A stretch of 64,000 bases of DNA from positions 1,059,623 to 1,123,622 of the forward strand of contig WELB01000020.1 in the NCBI GenBank assembly GCA_009602725.1. Reading direction: 5' to 3'. Source of the stretch: Spirogloea muscicola (taxonomy: Eukaryota; Streptophyta; Zygnematophyceae; Spirogloeales; Spirogloeaceae). The translations under genes were made by a program, and so were the position numbers. This document shows, one piece after another, positions 1 through 11,900 of this stretch (positions are counted from its first letter, which is position 1; every line of letters begins with the position of its first letter). The notes below the pieces were generated by a model, which saw nothing but the letters and a program-made list of their open reading frames with translations, was not told the DNA's origin and did not search any database.

Positions 1-361
1 GCCCGTCGCTTCCATGGGGAGCCGGTAGACTTTCCTGCAGCCGGGTCGCTGGCGCAAGTGTATCGAATGCGCCTGGCCGTCTCGCTGCAGAGGTCTATGG
101 CCCGGGCGTTGCACCTTCGTGCCGGCAGAGCCCTCGCTGCTGCCTCTGGCTCTGGCCAGGGGACCCACTTCCACGAGCCTAGCATCTCCGACCTGCGGCT
201 GCTTAGCAGAGGTTACTGAGTGATTCGTAGCTGCTTTGTTTCTCTGTGTGCTTGTTTTTCTTAGCGCTTCCCCTGGCCCCTTCTCGTACTCTGTTCATTC
301 TTATTTGGGCTGGCTTTTCCAGCCCCTTTTCTCAATGGGCGAGCACTTTCTTCTTGCTCAG
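1..361 (+). mobile_element. LINE-A 3' end, cut by the window edge
   Basis: The frame open from the left edge ends at TGA 217-219. It carries the C-terminal signature of algal LINE ORF2 proteins: LAQVYRMRLAVSLQRSMA, then RAGRALAAASG and SDLRLLSRGY. A 3' untranslated tail of about 140 bp follows, with CTGGCCCCTTCTCGTACTCTG and the hairpin GGGCTGG-CTTTT-CCAGCCC near 313-332. The same layout recurs at 48.8-49.1 kb. The upstream reverse transcriptase lies outside the window or was lost to 5' truncation. Confidence 0.7.
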
Positions 362-800
362 CAGCAGACACGCACTTCTTTTGAGTGATTGAGATTGTAG
401 GTTGGGGTCTGCTTGCCATTGCCAGTCTGCTTGCCAGTCTGCTTGCCAATGTAAGAAAAGGGCTTGAAAACGTCGCGCTGGCGGAACCCGGAGGCAGCCG
501 CCAAGGCGGCGCGGCCTGCCAGCAGGTGGACGAAAAATGCCGAGGACCGCTGTACGGATATGGCAAGTCGCATTCTGTGCACTTGAGCGAGCGGCCCGAC
601 GGCACCGAAGCCGTGGCTGCTCGCTCGGCTGCCTTAAGCGGCGGGACACAGCCCGCCGAGCAAGCCGCTGGAGTAGGTCGAGCCAGAGGGACTCAAATGT
701 CCCGTGGGCGTCAGCTGCAAGCGCGATACACTCGTCGCCTGCAGGCTGGTCTGCGTGGGCCGCTTGGCGGACAGGCATCAAAAGACGGAGAAGCAGCTCT
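362..800 (-). mobile_element. LINE-A 3' fragment, tail-to-tail with its left neighbour
   Basis: On the minus strand the same C-terminal motifs are readable in more than one frame: LWLDLLQRLARRAVS, then MRLAISVQRS, then LAAASGFRQRDVF. The copy is therefore frameshifted and dead. A short direct repeat built on CAGTCTGCTTGC lies at about 408-450, in the tail. Confidence 0.6.
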
Positions 801-1195
801 GACCACTAAGCCCCAAACCGAACCGGCTTATGCTCCGCGCTGTGTCCCGCAGGCGGGGCGAGCAGGCCAACCTCGATGCCGCTGGCTCGCTAGCGCAAGG
901 TTTTCGCGTGCGCCTGCCCATATCCGTCCAGCGGTCGATGGCCCACACTTTGCTCCTGCGCTAGCGAGCTCTACTGCAGCCTCTGGCTTCCATCACTGCT
1001 TTCCAGCGGCTAGCCTTTGTCACTTGCGGCTGATAAGTCGAGCATGTTACGTGATCATCCTACAGGGTGTTTGCTTGCTCAGGTATTTGAGCGCTTTCTG
1101 CCCTTTGGACCTCGTCGCGTTATTCTGGGCTAGTTTCTCACAGCCCTAGCCCTCGTTGGAGTAGCTCACTTCTTTGGAAAGGGGCGAGGGCTGTG
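800..1195 (+). mobile_element. LINE-A 3' fragment, decayed
   Basis: A third copy on the plus strand. GSLAQGFRVRLPISVQRSMA is readable at about 880-940, followed by broken frames and a tail at 1083-1190. The tail holds a weak form of the conserved hairpin, GGGCTAGTTTCTCACAGCCC. Three LINE ends in the first 1.2 kb make this a nested insertion site. Confidence 0.6.
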
Positions 1196-1320
1196 GATAG
1201 CCAGCCAACTGAAGATGCAACAAGTCTTAAAGATAGAACGAATGTATTCAATGTAAGGCCATGGCTGTGAGAGGCCAGCCCAACGAGAGTGAACAAGCTT
1301 ACAAGAAGGGGACGGAAGGT
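1196..1320 (-). mobile_element. LINE-A tail fragments
   Basis: Two minus-strand copies of the 3' tail without coding sequence. The better one, at about 1258-1300, reads GGCTGTGAGAGGCCAGCCCA on the plus strand, which is the reverse complement of the tail hairpin. Confidence 0.5.
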
Positions 1321-1944
1321 GCAGGTTACCGGTACTTCTCTCGGTGGCTTCTGCGAATGGACGCTCGATGATCTCTAGTCAGCAAATGCAGATCGGACTA
1401 ACTACAGGGCCGAGGAGCATGATCTGAACAATAACCACCAACAAGGGGTGCCTGCTCAGATATCCGCAAACAGGCGGATGGATCTTCACAAACAAGTGCG
1501 GAAGCCCCCAGCTCAGAAGCCAGCACAGGCAACCCAACATGTGTACGGAGCCCACTATGTCACCCACCAGACCCACTCGACCGTCACCTAGGTGACTTTC
1601 GACGTCGAATACGCTAGGTACTACAATAGATACGTGCATTGTTCAGACGAAAACATCTGTTAGTACGTTTCTACGGGCTTGGTACTTACTGTAGTGGCGG
1701 TCAGCTAGCCGTCTTATTGCGGCACGCCAGTGTCTCACCTAGCGCCCTTCGGGGCTGCCAAATTGCCGGCCCTTGGCCACGGCGCGTCCCCGACATGGCT
1801 GCCAGAGTGGCAGCGCCGCGGCACGTTGCCATCACCAGGTGTTATTATACCTGTGTTGCCCCCCCTTTGAAGGCCTCAATTTGGAGAGAATAGAAGCACG
1901 TCTTGAAGAGGCGGTGGCTGCAAAGGCTTGCCCCAAGTGAGATA
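1321..1944. other. Stretch without a recognisable gene
   Basis: Short open frames on both strands are not matched elsewhere in the window. A plus-strand run near 1455-1560 reads like a basic, proline- and glutamine-rich retroelement protein (NRRMDLHKQVRKPPAQKPAQ), but no family could be named. Confidence 0.3.
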
Positions 1945-2245
1945 GACTTTGTCATTAAAAGGCGATGGCCGTGATTGGCAAGACCAGAAAACAAAGTTCC
2001 AAGGGGCCAGAGAAGCGCTAAAGCACAAAGCGACTCGAGTGGCCAAGTGGACAAGTTTCAGGGAGGATGCCAACACAATTGTGCATCCACATGACATAAT
2101 GCAGCGGCTAGTCTGGGTGGCCACGATGGGCCACAGATGGGCCATGTAAGGCTTGTCAACAGGGAGCCTGTCAAAGGCCAGCGCCAAGGAATGGACAAGG
2201 CCTATGGGGAAGCTCTTTGGGAAAATAAAGGCGCCTCCGCTTCGC
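1945..2245 (-). mobile_element. Two LINE-A tail fragments
   Basis: Minus-strand tails at about 1955-2040 (GGCGATGGCCGTGATTGGCA on the plus strand) and 2160-2230 (AAAGGCCAGCGCCAAGGAAT). Both align with the tails at 40.84 kb and 47.5 kb. A frame of 193 codons across the region is chance read-through of repeat DNA. Confidence 0.45.
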
Positions 2246-2334
2246 AGACTCATGTGCTTTGCCCAAAGCTGAGCAACGAGTGATCCCTGCACCATTGTAG
2301 CTGACGGCAGGACGAGAGATGATGTCTTCTGACT

Positions 2335-2475
2335 AGACCAGTGCTGATATTGGTGTGCGCCAAACGACGTCGTAGGTGTCATGGAGTGTCTGGACAGAGC
2401 TGTGCCAACGTCGGTGCACGCCAAGCAACCATCAGTGCCGATGTCGGCGCATGCCAAGCGACCAATACAGGTGTG
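2335..2475. repeat. Minisatellite, unit about 33 bp, roughly 3 copies
   Basis: The unit core GTCGG(T/C)GCA(C/T)GCCAAGC(A/G)ACC occurs at about 2410 and 2443, with a more diverged copy at about 2345 (ATTGGTGTGCGCCAAACGAC). The rest of the stretch to 2850 shows no feature I can name. Confidence 0.5.
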
Positions 2476-2849
2476 GCACGGCTTGCCAGACCTTGACCTG
2501 TCATCTGCCTGCCGTCACAATTTAGTCCGATGCGGGCCGTTTCTGGGTTGGGACGGAGACACTCGCCTGCCGCCGCCCAGGCGCGGCAGGAAACGGCCGG
2601 GTACGAGCACTGCTGCATCTCGACACGCTCCGTTATGCTGACCCGCGACCTGTAACGATGATATCTCAGTCGGGCTTAGAGCATGCGGTTCGAACATAGA
2701 GGATTTCCAGCACGATCCTCCTACCGAGAGAAACGCCAGTGCACACAGCGCACATACGCGCCGACAGCGCAGCGGAAGTCTCTGCCTACGGCACTGCCAG
2801 AAGCCGGGTCTTCTGTGGGTCAGCGGCTTAGAAGCTGTTCCCACATGGG

Positions 2850-3312
2850 GCGTGTTGTGAGAGGTCGATGAGACTCTTGCTCTTGCTAGCTCGTATGACC
2901 TAGATTCTAGGACTGTGTGTGGAGCCGCGCGATACCACCTCAGTTCGCGCCTTATGAGGACCCCACACAGTGGACCGTCGGCGGGGTACTGAGGGGCTCA
3001 GGGTGTATCCCTAAGCTTGGGAGTCCGGTGGTCTCAGCGGTTGGTAGATCGATTGGATATCCACCGTTGGGTTTGGTGCCGACCCGTGAGATCCAGAGCG
3101 TCGGCGCTAGGGCGCGCTGCCGGGCCCAGAGTCTGAGAGGCTGGAGGTGCTGGGCCCCTGGCACTCACTAGGGCGTACGCCGCCGATCCCCGCATCGTCC
3201 AGCTCGCCGCCGCTGCCGCCGTTGCCGTCGAGTTTGGAGTTGCCACGATGGCTGCGCCATCGTCTTCATCACAACATGCTGCCTTCCGGCTGTGTCATCC
3301 TCTGTGCATCTA
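2850..3312 (+). repeat. 5' LTR of the Copia fossil
   Basis: Begins TGTTGTGAGAGG and ends just before the primer binding site. It shares blocks such as CTGAGGGGCTCAGGGT and GATCCAGAGCGTCGGCGCTA with the 3' LTR. Confidence 0.7.
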
Positions 3313-3330
3313 CATGGTATCAGAGGCTTG
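3313..3330 (+). promoter_or_regulatory. Primer binding site of the Copia fossil
   Basis: TGGTATCAGAGGC, one base away from the classic plant and algal Copia site complementary to the 3' end of initiator Met-tRNA. It fixes the end of the 5' LTR. Confidence 0.7.
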
Positions 3331-6300
3331 GTTATCAGAATCGACAAGCGCTTTGAGGGCAAGGACTGGCGGATGTGGCGGTACAAGGCCAAGATGATGC
3401 TCCGCACGCAATGGCTCTGGGGCGGCGTGCTAGGAGAAGGGCCGGCATCCTGATGCGCCGGGGAAAGCCTCTCAGAGACTGGGAGGAGCACGACGCCGTC
3501 GTCATTGCCTTTCTAATGAACAGCCTCGACTCACACCATCTCACCCAGATTGTGCCAGCAGGCAATGCAGCAGAAGCTTGGAGAAAGCTTGTAGCGTTTT
3601 GTGCACCAACAGGCCAGCAGAAGATGCTTGCAGTGCAGCAGAGGCTTCTTAATTTGAAGATGCAGGAGGGAGCAAAGCTGGCAGAGCATCTGACCGACTT
3701 TGAAGCGACTCGTTGATGAGATGAAGGCGATTGGAGCAAGTACGGAGGAAACTTTGAAAAGCTTCGAGGTGGCAATCCTTCTCAACAGCTTGAAGCATTA
3801 TCCCAGGTTGGACACTGTTATTACCCTTCTGGAAAGTGTGGAGGACGAGAAGCGCAGCCTGGATCACGTAAGAAGCAAATTGTTGCAGGAGGAGAACAGG
3901 GCCCAAGAGAGAGGAGATGAGAGCCAGGCCAAGGAGTGGCATTGATCAGACAGACTCATAGAAGCTTTGGTGGCAGGCCAGATACTCAAGAGCAAGGAAG
4001 ACGACAGGTGGTGTTCCCAGAATCCAGGGATTTGTGGAGCTATTGTAGACAGCCCGGGCACTGGAAGGCTCAGTCTTTTGCACCTAAAGAAAAAAGAAGA
4101 TCGACAAGCGGCAATCAGGATCAACTAGTTCCTCTACTTTCTCAGCAGCAGGTGCAGTAAGTCAAGGAGGTCGCGATTACAACACTTGACTAACTGATTC
4201 AGGCGCCAGTGCTCATATGACATGTAGATAAGATTGGTTGCAAGACTTCCAAAAGATTGCAGGCTGTCACATTGTCTTTAACAACAATACTAGTGTTCCG
4301 CTGCGAGACACGGCACGGTAGACATCATCACCAAAGTCAAGGGCAAGGTCAAGAGAATTACGCTAGAAGATGCTTTCTACTTTCCCCAGTTGGCCAGCCA
4401 GACATCTACTCTCAGTGAACTCTCTCAACAATTTGGACATTTAACTCATTCTGCATCCACAGGAGTGCAAGATCCTCTCTAGGACTGGAGAGGTGGTAGC
4501 TGTGGGGAGAGGAGTGGCGGATTGTGCTGGCTTGTAGGTGAGAGCTTGACGTCGGGAAGTCAATGCAACGTGGCGATGGTGGACAAGAACGACAACCTGC
4601 AGCTGTGGCATCGCAGGCTGGGACATCTGCATTGTGGTGCTAATCAAGGAGAGGGTCAAACAACAGCACGTGAGTGGCGCTTGGAGTTGATGGTTAACTT
4701 AATTCTTGTGAAGGGTGTGTGCTTGGAAAGCAGCATTGAAGTTCCTTTCCTGCAGGGGGAGGCAAGAGAGCAAGCAGTCGTTTGGAGTTGGTGCATACGA
4801 ATGTATGGGTCCAGGCGACAAAGATGAAATCTTCAGCCCAGTGCGCTTGCTTGCAGGATCCAACATTCTGTGCCCCTTCGCGTCTGCATCGTACCACACA
4901 AAGATGGCCTTGGTGCTCTTGGGATCCAGTTTGTTACGCGACTCAGATGGGCTTGTGCACATATGCATTACACCCGAAGACTCTCAGATGTGAGATGTCT
5001 GGCTTTCGAACTGTCCACAATTCTTCTGGCCGTTCTCCCCTGCACTGCCCTCGTTGGATATCTTGCTTGCAGATACGCGGCCGTAGACACAGCTTCACCC
5101 CAGGAGCTGTCAGGTCGTCTACTCTCCTGAAGCATACACCTCGCAGCCTCCAGCAAGGTCCTGTTCATGCGCTCAGAAATGCTACATGCTGGGGAGTATG
5201 TGGCACCGTCTGCTCATGCTTGATGCCCTCTCGTGCCAGGAAATTCTCAAACCCGCTGAACACGTACTTCCTACCATTGTCAGAGCGAAGCACCTTCACC
5301 CGTCTTCCCACTTGCTTTTCTACTCCAGCCCGCCATCTCTGGAAACACACTTGAAGGACACTCGACCTTTACTTGAGGATATAGCACCAACATTTTCTGT
5401 GACATATCGCCGATGAAGGTCATAATGTAGTCCCCACCTCTAAGTGATGGAACCGGCGCTGGACCCCATTCATCCGTGTGCAACAACTCCAGTAGACTGC
5501 TTGCTCTCTTGCCTCCCTTCAGACATCTCACATCTGAGAGTCCCGGGCGTAATGCATATGTGCACAAGCCCACCGAGCTGCATAACAAACTGGATTTCAA
5601 GAGCACCAAGGCCATCTTTGTGAGGTACAATGCAGACACTAAGGGGTACAGAATGTTGGATCCTGCAAGCAAGCGCATTGTGCTCAGCAGAGATGTCATC
5701 TTTGATGGAAATCTAGACGTAGAAGTGAGAATGCTGCATCAGAGGAGAGGATCATGTTGCAGTGGGAGCTAAGGCCTGCTATGCTTGACTCTGAAGAGCC
5801 TGTCTTGTGGAGATGAAGATGAAGACTCGGAGGATGTTGATGGGCAAGAGCAGCCACTGATACCGCCACAAGACTCTGAGCAGCAGGAGGAGGCGGAGGC
5901 GCAGCAACAGCAGGCTGGACGGGAAGAAATCCAGTTACAGCAACAGCTAGAAGAAGAGCAGCCGCAGCCTCAGCTGCAGCAGCAGTTGAGAAGAAGTACA
6001 AGAACTAGACAGGTCAGTGAGGATCCTGCATACTTGAATGATTTTGCAGCTGCCTTAGACGGACCCCTGATTATGGCGTAGGCAAGGCAGAGTGAGGATG
6101 CTGCGCAGTAGGATTTAGCTGCTGCTGAAGAGATGCGGTCCATTGCAGAAAACAAGACATGGGAACTTGTCATTTGCCATCAGGGCGGAAGACCACTGGT
6201 TATAAGTAGGTGATCCGGTGGAAGAGAGGTGCGGATGGGGAAGTTGTAAGATGTAAGGCAAGACTGGTGGCGAAGGGATTATCACAGGTCGAAGGAATTG

Positions 6301-7567
6301 ACTACGATGAAACCTTTGCCCCAGTTGCAACCCCAGTTGCAAAATATACCTCCATCCGAGTGTCTTTGAGTCAAGTTGGAACAGGTCCGATGTGCTGAGC
6401 AGGTGCGGCAGCAGTTCTGCATGGAGGGATGCAAGCCGGTGTCAACTCCCATGGACCTAAAGCTGACATTGACGAAGGAGCAGGAGCCACAGTCAGCAGC
6501 AGAGGAGGCCGAGGTGTCCAATGTACCATATCAGCGGGCTGTGGGCAGCCTGATGTATCTAGCGACTGGGACGAGACCAGATCTTGCTGCAGCAGTTGGA
6601 GTATTTAGTCAATTCATGCAACATCCTGCGATGGCCCACTGGCAAGCCGTCACACGAATTTCTGGTAACTTGCTGGGACTACAAGTACGGGGCTTGCGTT
6701 TGGAGGAGAGAATGGAATCCAGCATCGCTCTTCAACGAGTGAAAGAACGCGGGCTCTGAAGTCCTCAAAGGATAGGGGCCCTCCCAGGTTGTCTCCTTCT
6801 ATATCTTCTACTCTGACTGTTGTACAATCAACTTTGGAACGAAACTGGGCTCTGAGTCTGTCACAGGATAGGGGCCCTGGCAGGTTGTCCCGCTCTGCGC
6901 TGTCTGCACAAACTGCTGCCTCGACTACTCTGAAACGAAACTGGGCCCCGAGTCTGTCACAGGATAGGGGCCCTGGCAGGTCGTCCAGCTCTGTGTTGCT
7001 CTCCTTGGCTGCATCAGAAGTTGAGGAACAACTGGGAGACAGTGGCAAGCGTTTGTTAACTCTCTATGGCTATGTTGATGCAGATTAGAGGACCTGCATA
7101 CTCGAAGATCCACCACAGGTTATGTTTTCTTGCTGGGAGGAGCAGGCATATCATGGAGCAGTAAGAGACAGAGATCTGTGGCTTTGTCCACAATGGAAGC
7201 AGAGTACACGGCGGCCATCCAAGCGAGTAAAGAAGCTGTTTGGTTGACCAGACTGCTCGGAGAGTTGGGCTTTCCTCAACGAGCTCCAACCCTAATCTAT
7301 AGTGACAATCAAGGAAGTCTCGAACTCATGAAATCCCCGGTGCATGACAGTAGGAGCAAGCATATTAATATTCAGTGGCATTTCGTGTGGGAGCTCGTTG
7401 AGGCAGGTAGTGTCTGTTCCAATCCTGCCCAACCGATGGCATGGCTGCCGATAGCTTATTCAAAGGGGTAGGCAAGCTAAAGCATCACAAATGCATCCAG
7501 CAGTTTGGTCCAGAGATGACTTAGAGACTTAGAGACTTAGAGACGACTCATGTTTGCTAGAGTGGGA

Positions 7568-8100
7568 GTGTTGAGTATAGAGAGTCTGATGGGAACTCTC
7601 TTTGTGTAGCTCGTATGGTCTAAGTCTAGGTGCTGTGTGTGAAGCCGCGCAGCACCAATTCAATGCGCGCCTTATGAGGCCTACACACAGCAGTGTGTCG
7701 GCGGGGTGCTGAGGGGCTCAGGGTTTATCCCTGAGCTAGGGAGGCCGGTGGTCTCAGCGGCTGGTAGGTCGATAAGATCTCCACCGTCGGTTTGGCGGCG
7801 ACCCGTGAGATCCAGAGCGTCGGCGCTAGGTCGCGCTGCCGGGTCCAGGGTTTGAGAGGCTGGAGAGGCTGGACCCCTGGCACCCGCTAGGGCGTGCGCC
7901 GCCGATCCCCGCCAAGTCCAGCTTGCCGCCGCTGCAGCCGCCGCCGCCGCTGTTGCCATCGTCGTCGCTGTTGTTGTCGCATTTGGACATGCCCACCATG
8001 GCAGAGCCGCCTTCGTCTCATCAGCGTAGATTACCAATCATGGTCCCATCCTCGTCCCAACAGTGTGATGCATCAACGGCGGGGCCATCCGTTGTACATC
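7568..8100 (+). repeat. 3' LTR of the Copia fossil
   Basis: Begins TGTTGAGTATAG and aligns with the 5' LTR through GATCCAGAGCGTCGGCGCTA and the CCGCCGATCCCCGC block. It contains an extra GCC/GTC-rich expansion at about 7925-7980. Its right end is uncertain because similarity fades before 8100. Confidence 0.65.
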
Positions 8101-8915
8101 ATCAAGGGCCTAGCGGACGATGTAACGGTCAATGACCAGAGCCGCGGGTAGAAGGATCTCACCCAAGTTAAGAAGGTGGCTGCGAAAGGCGAGCCCAGAT
8201 AAATGGACAAGGTCCAAAGAGCCGAAACACGCCTGGAGCACACAGCTGTGCATCTGCTCCACTTGGGCCAAGCTGTGCGACGCCCACAATGCATATGTGC
8301 AGTGTTCAAGATAAGTCTTGATTGCTGCGAGCTTGAAAGCAATCAAAGAGGCTAACAAAACGACCAGGAGACTTGGCCCTTGACCTTTGTCGTTGAATTT
8401 TGTGCTACCACCTGTGCGCAGGGCTCTAAGATCAGACATCACTTTTACATTAGAGTTGTGTAACTCCAATGAGCACCAGATTTTGTAGTGTTCAATTGAG
8501 TCCTCAGTGCTGCGAGCGCAAGGTTACCAAAGAGATGCTCGCAAACATCACACTTACAAAAAATCCTGGCTCAATTGTTTAATTGACGATCTCACAAGCT
8601 CTATATCTGATGAATTTACTTGCTAGTCTTAGCAGCAGCACATCGAAAGGGAGGGCGAACTCGGAGGACTTGATGAGGGTGGTACTGAGCAGCCTCAAAG
8701 CTGCAAACGATTCATCCACTGGTGGGAAGGACTTGCATTGAAGCTTAGACATGCAATATGCTCTTGAATGTAGACGAGGGTGGTCTAATAGGCGGGCAAC
8801 ACATTGCCTTTGCCTGACCATCCCATATCTTGAGGGTCTTGTGACTAAGTAGCCATCCCCTATTGGAGGGTCTTGTAAAGCAAGTTTGAATAGCCTTGCT
8901 TCCGCTCGTGTCATG
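8101..8915 (-). repeat. 3' flank of gene 1, shared with genes D and E
   Basis: This non-coding stretch downstream of gene 1 matches the 3' flank of D (41340-42170) and, inverted, that of E (60617-61310). A fourth copy without a gene lies at 51925-52215. Shared landmarks are GACTTGGCCCTTGACCTTTG and TGACGATCTCACAAGCTCT. A LINE-A tail on the minus strand (GCGAAAGGCGAGCCCAGATA) is embedded at about 8180-8240. Confidence 0.7.
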
Positions 8916-11900
8916 TCACTTCCCATGTTCGTCAACGAGGCATTGAGTACCATAACATTGGCCACCGTAGCCATTGATGGCGCAATCGCCAGCCTGGTCA
9001 AAATCGCAGGTTCCTTGCCCATCACAGAAGGCGCAGCAACCATAGGGGCACGGACCACCGCAAGGCGTGTCGATTGGCATGTAGCTGTCAGTCCGGCATA
9101 TGCCCTCACTGCAAAGGCGGCATCACGTCAAGAAAAAAGCTGGAGAGCATTTAGAGAGAAGTGAGAAGCTTTACAGCTCAGCCTTCTAATAAGTATCTAC
9201 GAAATATGCCATCAACTGAAGGAGAGAGCTACATAGGTATGAGTTTTACAATGCTGAGCCCTTCCCACAGGCTGTGGCAGGAGAATGATGGCAAGATGCA
9301 ATGGAAGCAGCTCAACTATATATCTTTCTTTTCACCTGCACTTGCCGTTGACGCAGTCGGGATTGGATGTTGTATTCAAGCGAGTTATGTCGCAAAGAGT
9401 GCCATCTGAAAGGAATTCCAGCGTGCACTTGCCTTTCCTGTAATGTTAAGCACAAGGATAAACTAGTGAAACTCAATTGGGAAGCCCAGGTCTTCATGAG
9501 TGCTGGAGTGTGTTTGCAAGATTGAAAGGATGCCATCTCATGAAGGGCATACTTGTGAAGTCCTGGCTGGGTTACATTCTACAACCTTGTATCTACGGCT
9601 CACACAGGTATGTGGCCTACTTGCACGAAGCAGTAGCACAGCCCTTGTACTCAGCAAAGGGACCTATGTTGTAGTGAATGTCGACTGGAGCATTTAAGGC
9701 TTGTGCGCAATTAGTGCCATCAGGAAGCGGAGAGACCTGAGCACAGGTGCCATTCCTACGTGAAGAAGCACCAGAGGCAAGTAAGAGTAGCACACATGCT
9801 GATGAAGGATGTTAGGCTGAACCAGCCTAACATTAGCACACGTTCACACTAACTGCACAAAGTAATGCCATGATCACACTGCGCATGCATGGGTCATGAA
9901 AGAGCATGTGGCATTGCATGTTCCTTGCGCATCATGCACGGGTTACCTACCTGCACTTCTGGACGCTGCAATAGTCATTCCCAAGGATGTAGTCACATGT
10001 TGTGTTGGCAGTCGCTGAGTCGTCGTACTTGCAATGTCCAACACCACTGCCAAGGATGTCTCACCACTATTAGTGCCCAGCAGAAACGCTCACAGCAACT
10101 CGGGTGCTTGGATGTCAAAAGGTCGTGTGGGTACGATCTTGTTATGCTTCATGAGCCCCTTCAAGAATCTTCAGACACAGATGGTGCCCTACTCGCATGC
10201 TCCCTGTCAGCTCGCACTGGCTAACATGATAGCAGGGGAGCAAGTAGCAGAGAGAAGCAGCAGGATGATGGCTCATGACTGCACATGACCCACGGTGCAT
10301 GATGATGGTAGGCTCACTCGCAAAGGCCATAAAGGTAGCACTGGGGATTATCCTGATCCAGATCTGAGTTGCATGAATAACCAACATTGATGCGCGTCAC
10401 AGCACATGACCCATTTCTGGCGCATGACAGATCACGGAGTCAATATTCGTTTGAGGCCACAATGAGGCCACAACTGAAGTGAGACACATCGAAGCCTGCG
10501 CGGCCAGTGACAGTGACTTGGAGGCAACTGACACCTGCTTTGGAGAGACACGGACTACTGGCAACATCCAGCGGGTATTGCAGCAGCTTTCAGAGGCATG
10601 CTTTTGTAAGCTGCAATTACAGAGGAGACTGTCCAGCTGCAAGGCAAACAGCTTAGACGGATTTGATTGCTCAATTAAAATCCGCTGACCTGCAGCCAAG
10701 AGTCGCACATGGTGGATGTAGTCCTCCAGGCACAGTGGAACACGTCGAGCCATCATCAAAGGCACGTTGTCCACATCTCAAAGTTGAGGCGCTGAAGAGT
10801 TTCAAAGACGGGTATATTAAGAGCACTGCTAAATCTCTTATGAGGTGCTCCTACAGTAGCACAGCATCCACTGCAAGCCAGGGACACTGGACCCAGATCC
10901 CTGTGCAAAAACCTGCAGTTCAATGTCTACCTCTGGCTGGTTGCCAAACGACTGTAACTTACAGCTCTCTTAACATACGTCGGGTACTTACTTGCAGTAT
11001 GCATAGGTACATAGACCCTCAGAGTAGGCCGCAACACTGTCCAGTAGGTCAGGCCGCCAGTTGCTGCAAGTAGTATCTAACATCGGCGAGCAGGCTGCAC
11101 ATGCCCAGCAAGGAGTCAGGATTCCAGCATGAGGGTCAAGGGCAACAGCAAATGCAGGGATGCTGTGCTTTACATCGACCAGCTTCTTTGCCATTAGAAA
11201 AACTCGAGATAATCCACCACAACAACACTTGTGATTTTTCATAGAAGTTCATGCACCTTGGAGAAAGTTCGACTCCAGAATGACTTAAGAAGAGGAAACA
11301 AATATGAGAAGAGAGAGCTGGGGCAGGGGGAGGGCTGATAAAGGGTCAGTAGACCAGAAGAGAGGGGACTGTTAAGTTGGAAACTTAGTCTTTTACCAAT
11401 TCATCCAATCTTCGCTTTAGCAGTAGCTCGACCTCTACCATGGAGGAGGAAGGCTGAGGGTGGGCAAAGGGGGGGGGAGAGGGGAGGTAATGGGGAAAAT
11501 TTGCAGAGGTGGAAGTGATTGGGAAACCCACGTGGTGCAAGTAGTGCCGCGCACTCTGAGGCTGGCCGCTGGAACTTGGCAGGGGCGCTGAAGCAGTTGT
11601 GGCTGTTGTGGATGAGGCACCCCTCTTTTGTGGCGTTAGGTGCTGCACCGTTGAAGTAATTACCGGTGATGTCCACCCAAGCCAAGTTCTGGGTTGACCC
11701 TCCAAACAGGCTCAGAGTGAAGAGCCCCTGGAAATTGTTGTAGGAGAGGTCCCTGCCACATGCAGAGGTTCAGGGCTTTGGGTTAGGATTTAGGATTGAA
11801 GGATTAGGGTTAGGCTTAGGGTTTAGGGTTTGGGATCATTGCCACGAGACATGCCTTTCAGACATCAGCGGCTGGTTCCCCTTACCCATGAGGGCAAGGG

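Larger units (their letters stand above)
2850..8100 (+). mobile_element. Ty1/copia-type LTR retrotransposon, fossil
   Basis: An old Copia element flanked by two related LTRs. Its parts are a Gag region at about 3250-4200 (UBN2-type, with GKDWRMWRYKAKM), integrase and linker at about 4200-5700, reverse transcriptase at about 5770-6700, and RNase H at about 7100-7480 ([34 protein letters not shown]). One internal block, in the integrase part, lies in the opposite orientation to the rest. The element is broken in many places (about ten or more) and cannot code for its proteins. By eye the LTRs are about 80-85% alike, so the insertion is old. No clear target-site duplication was found. Confidence 0.85.

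Noticed and set aside
385-1149. 254-codon plus-strand open frame
   Set aside because: It runs through LINE-A fragments of both orientations; the conserved LINE motifs are in other frames or on the other strand.
1876-2457. 193-codon minus-strand open frame
   Set aside because: Covers LINE-A tails and a minisatellite, has no domain and no relative in the window.
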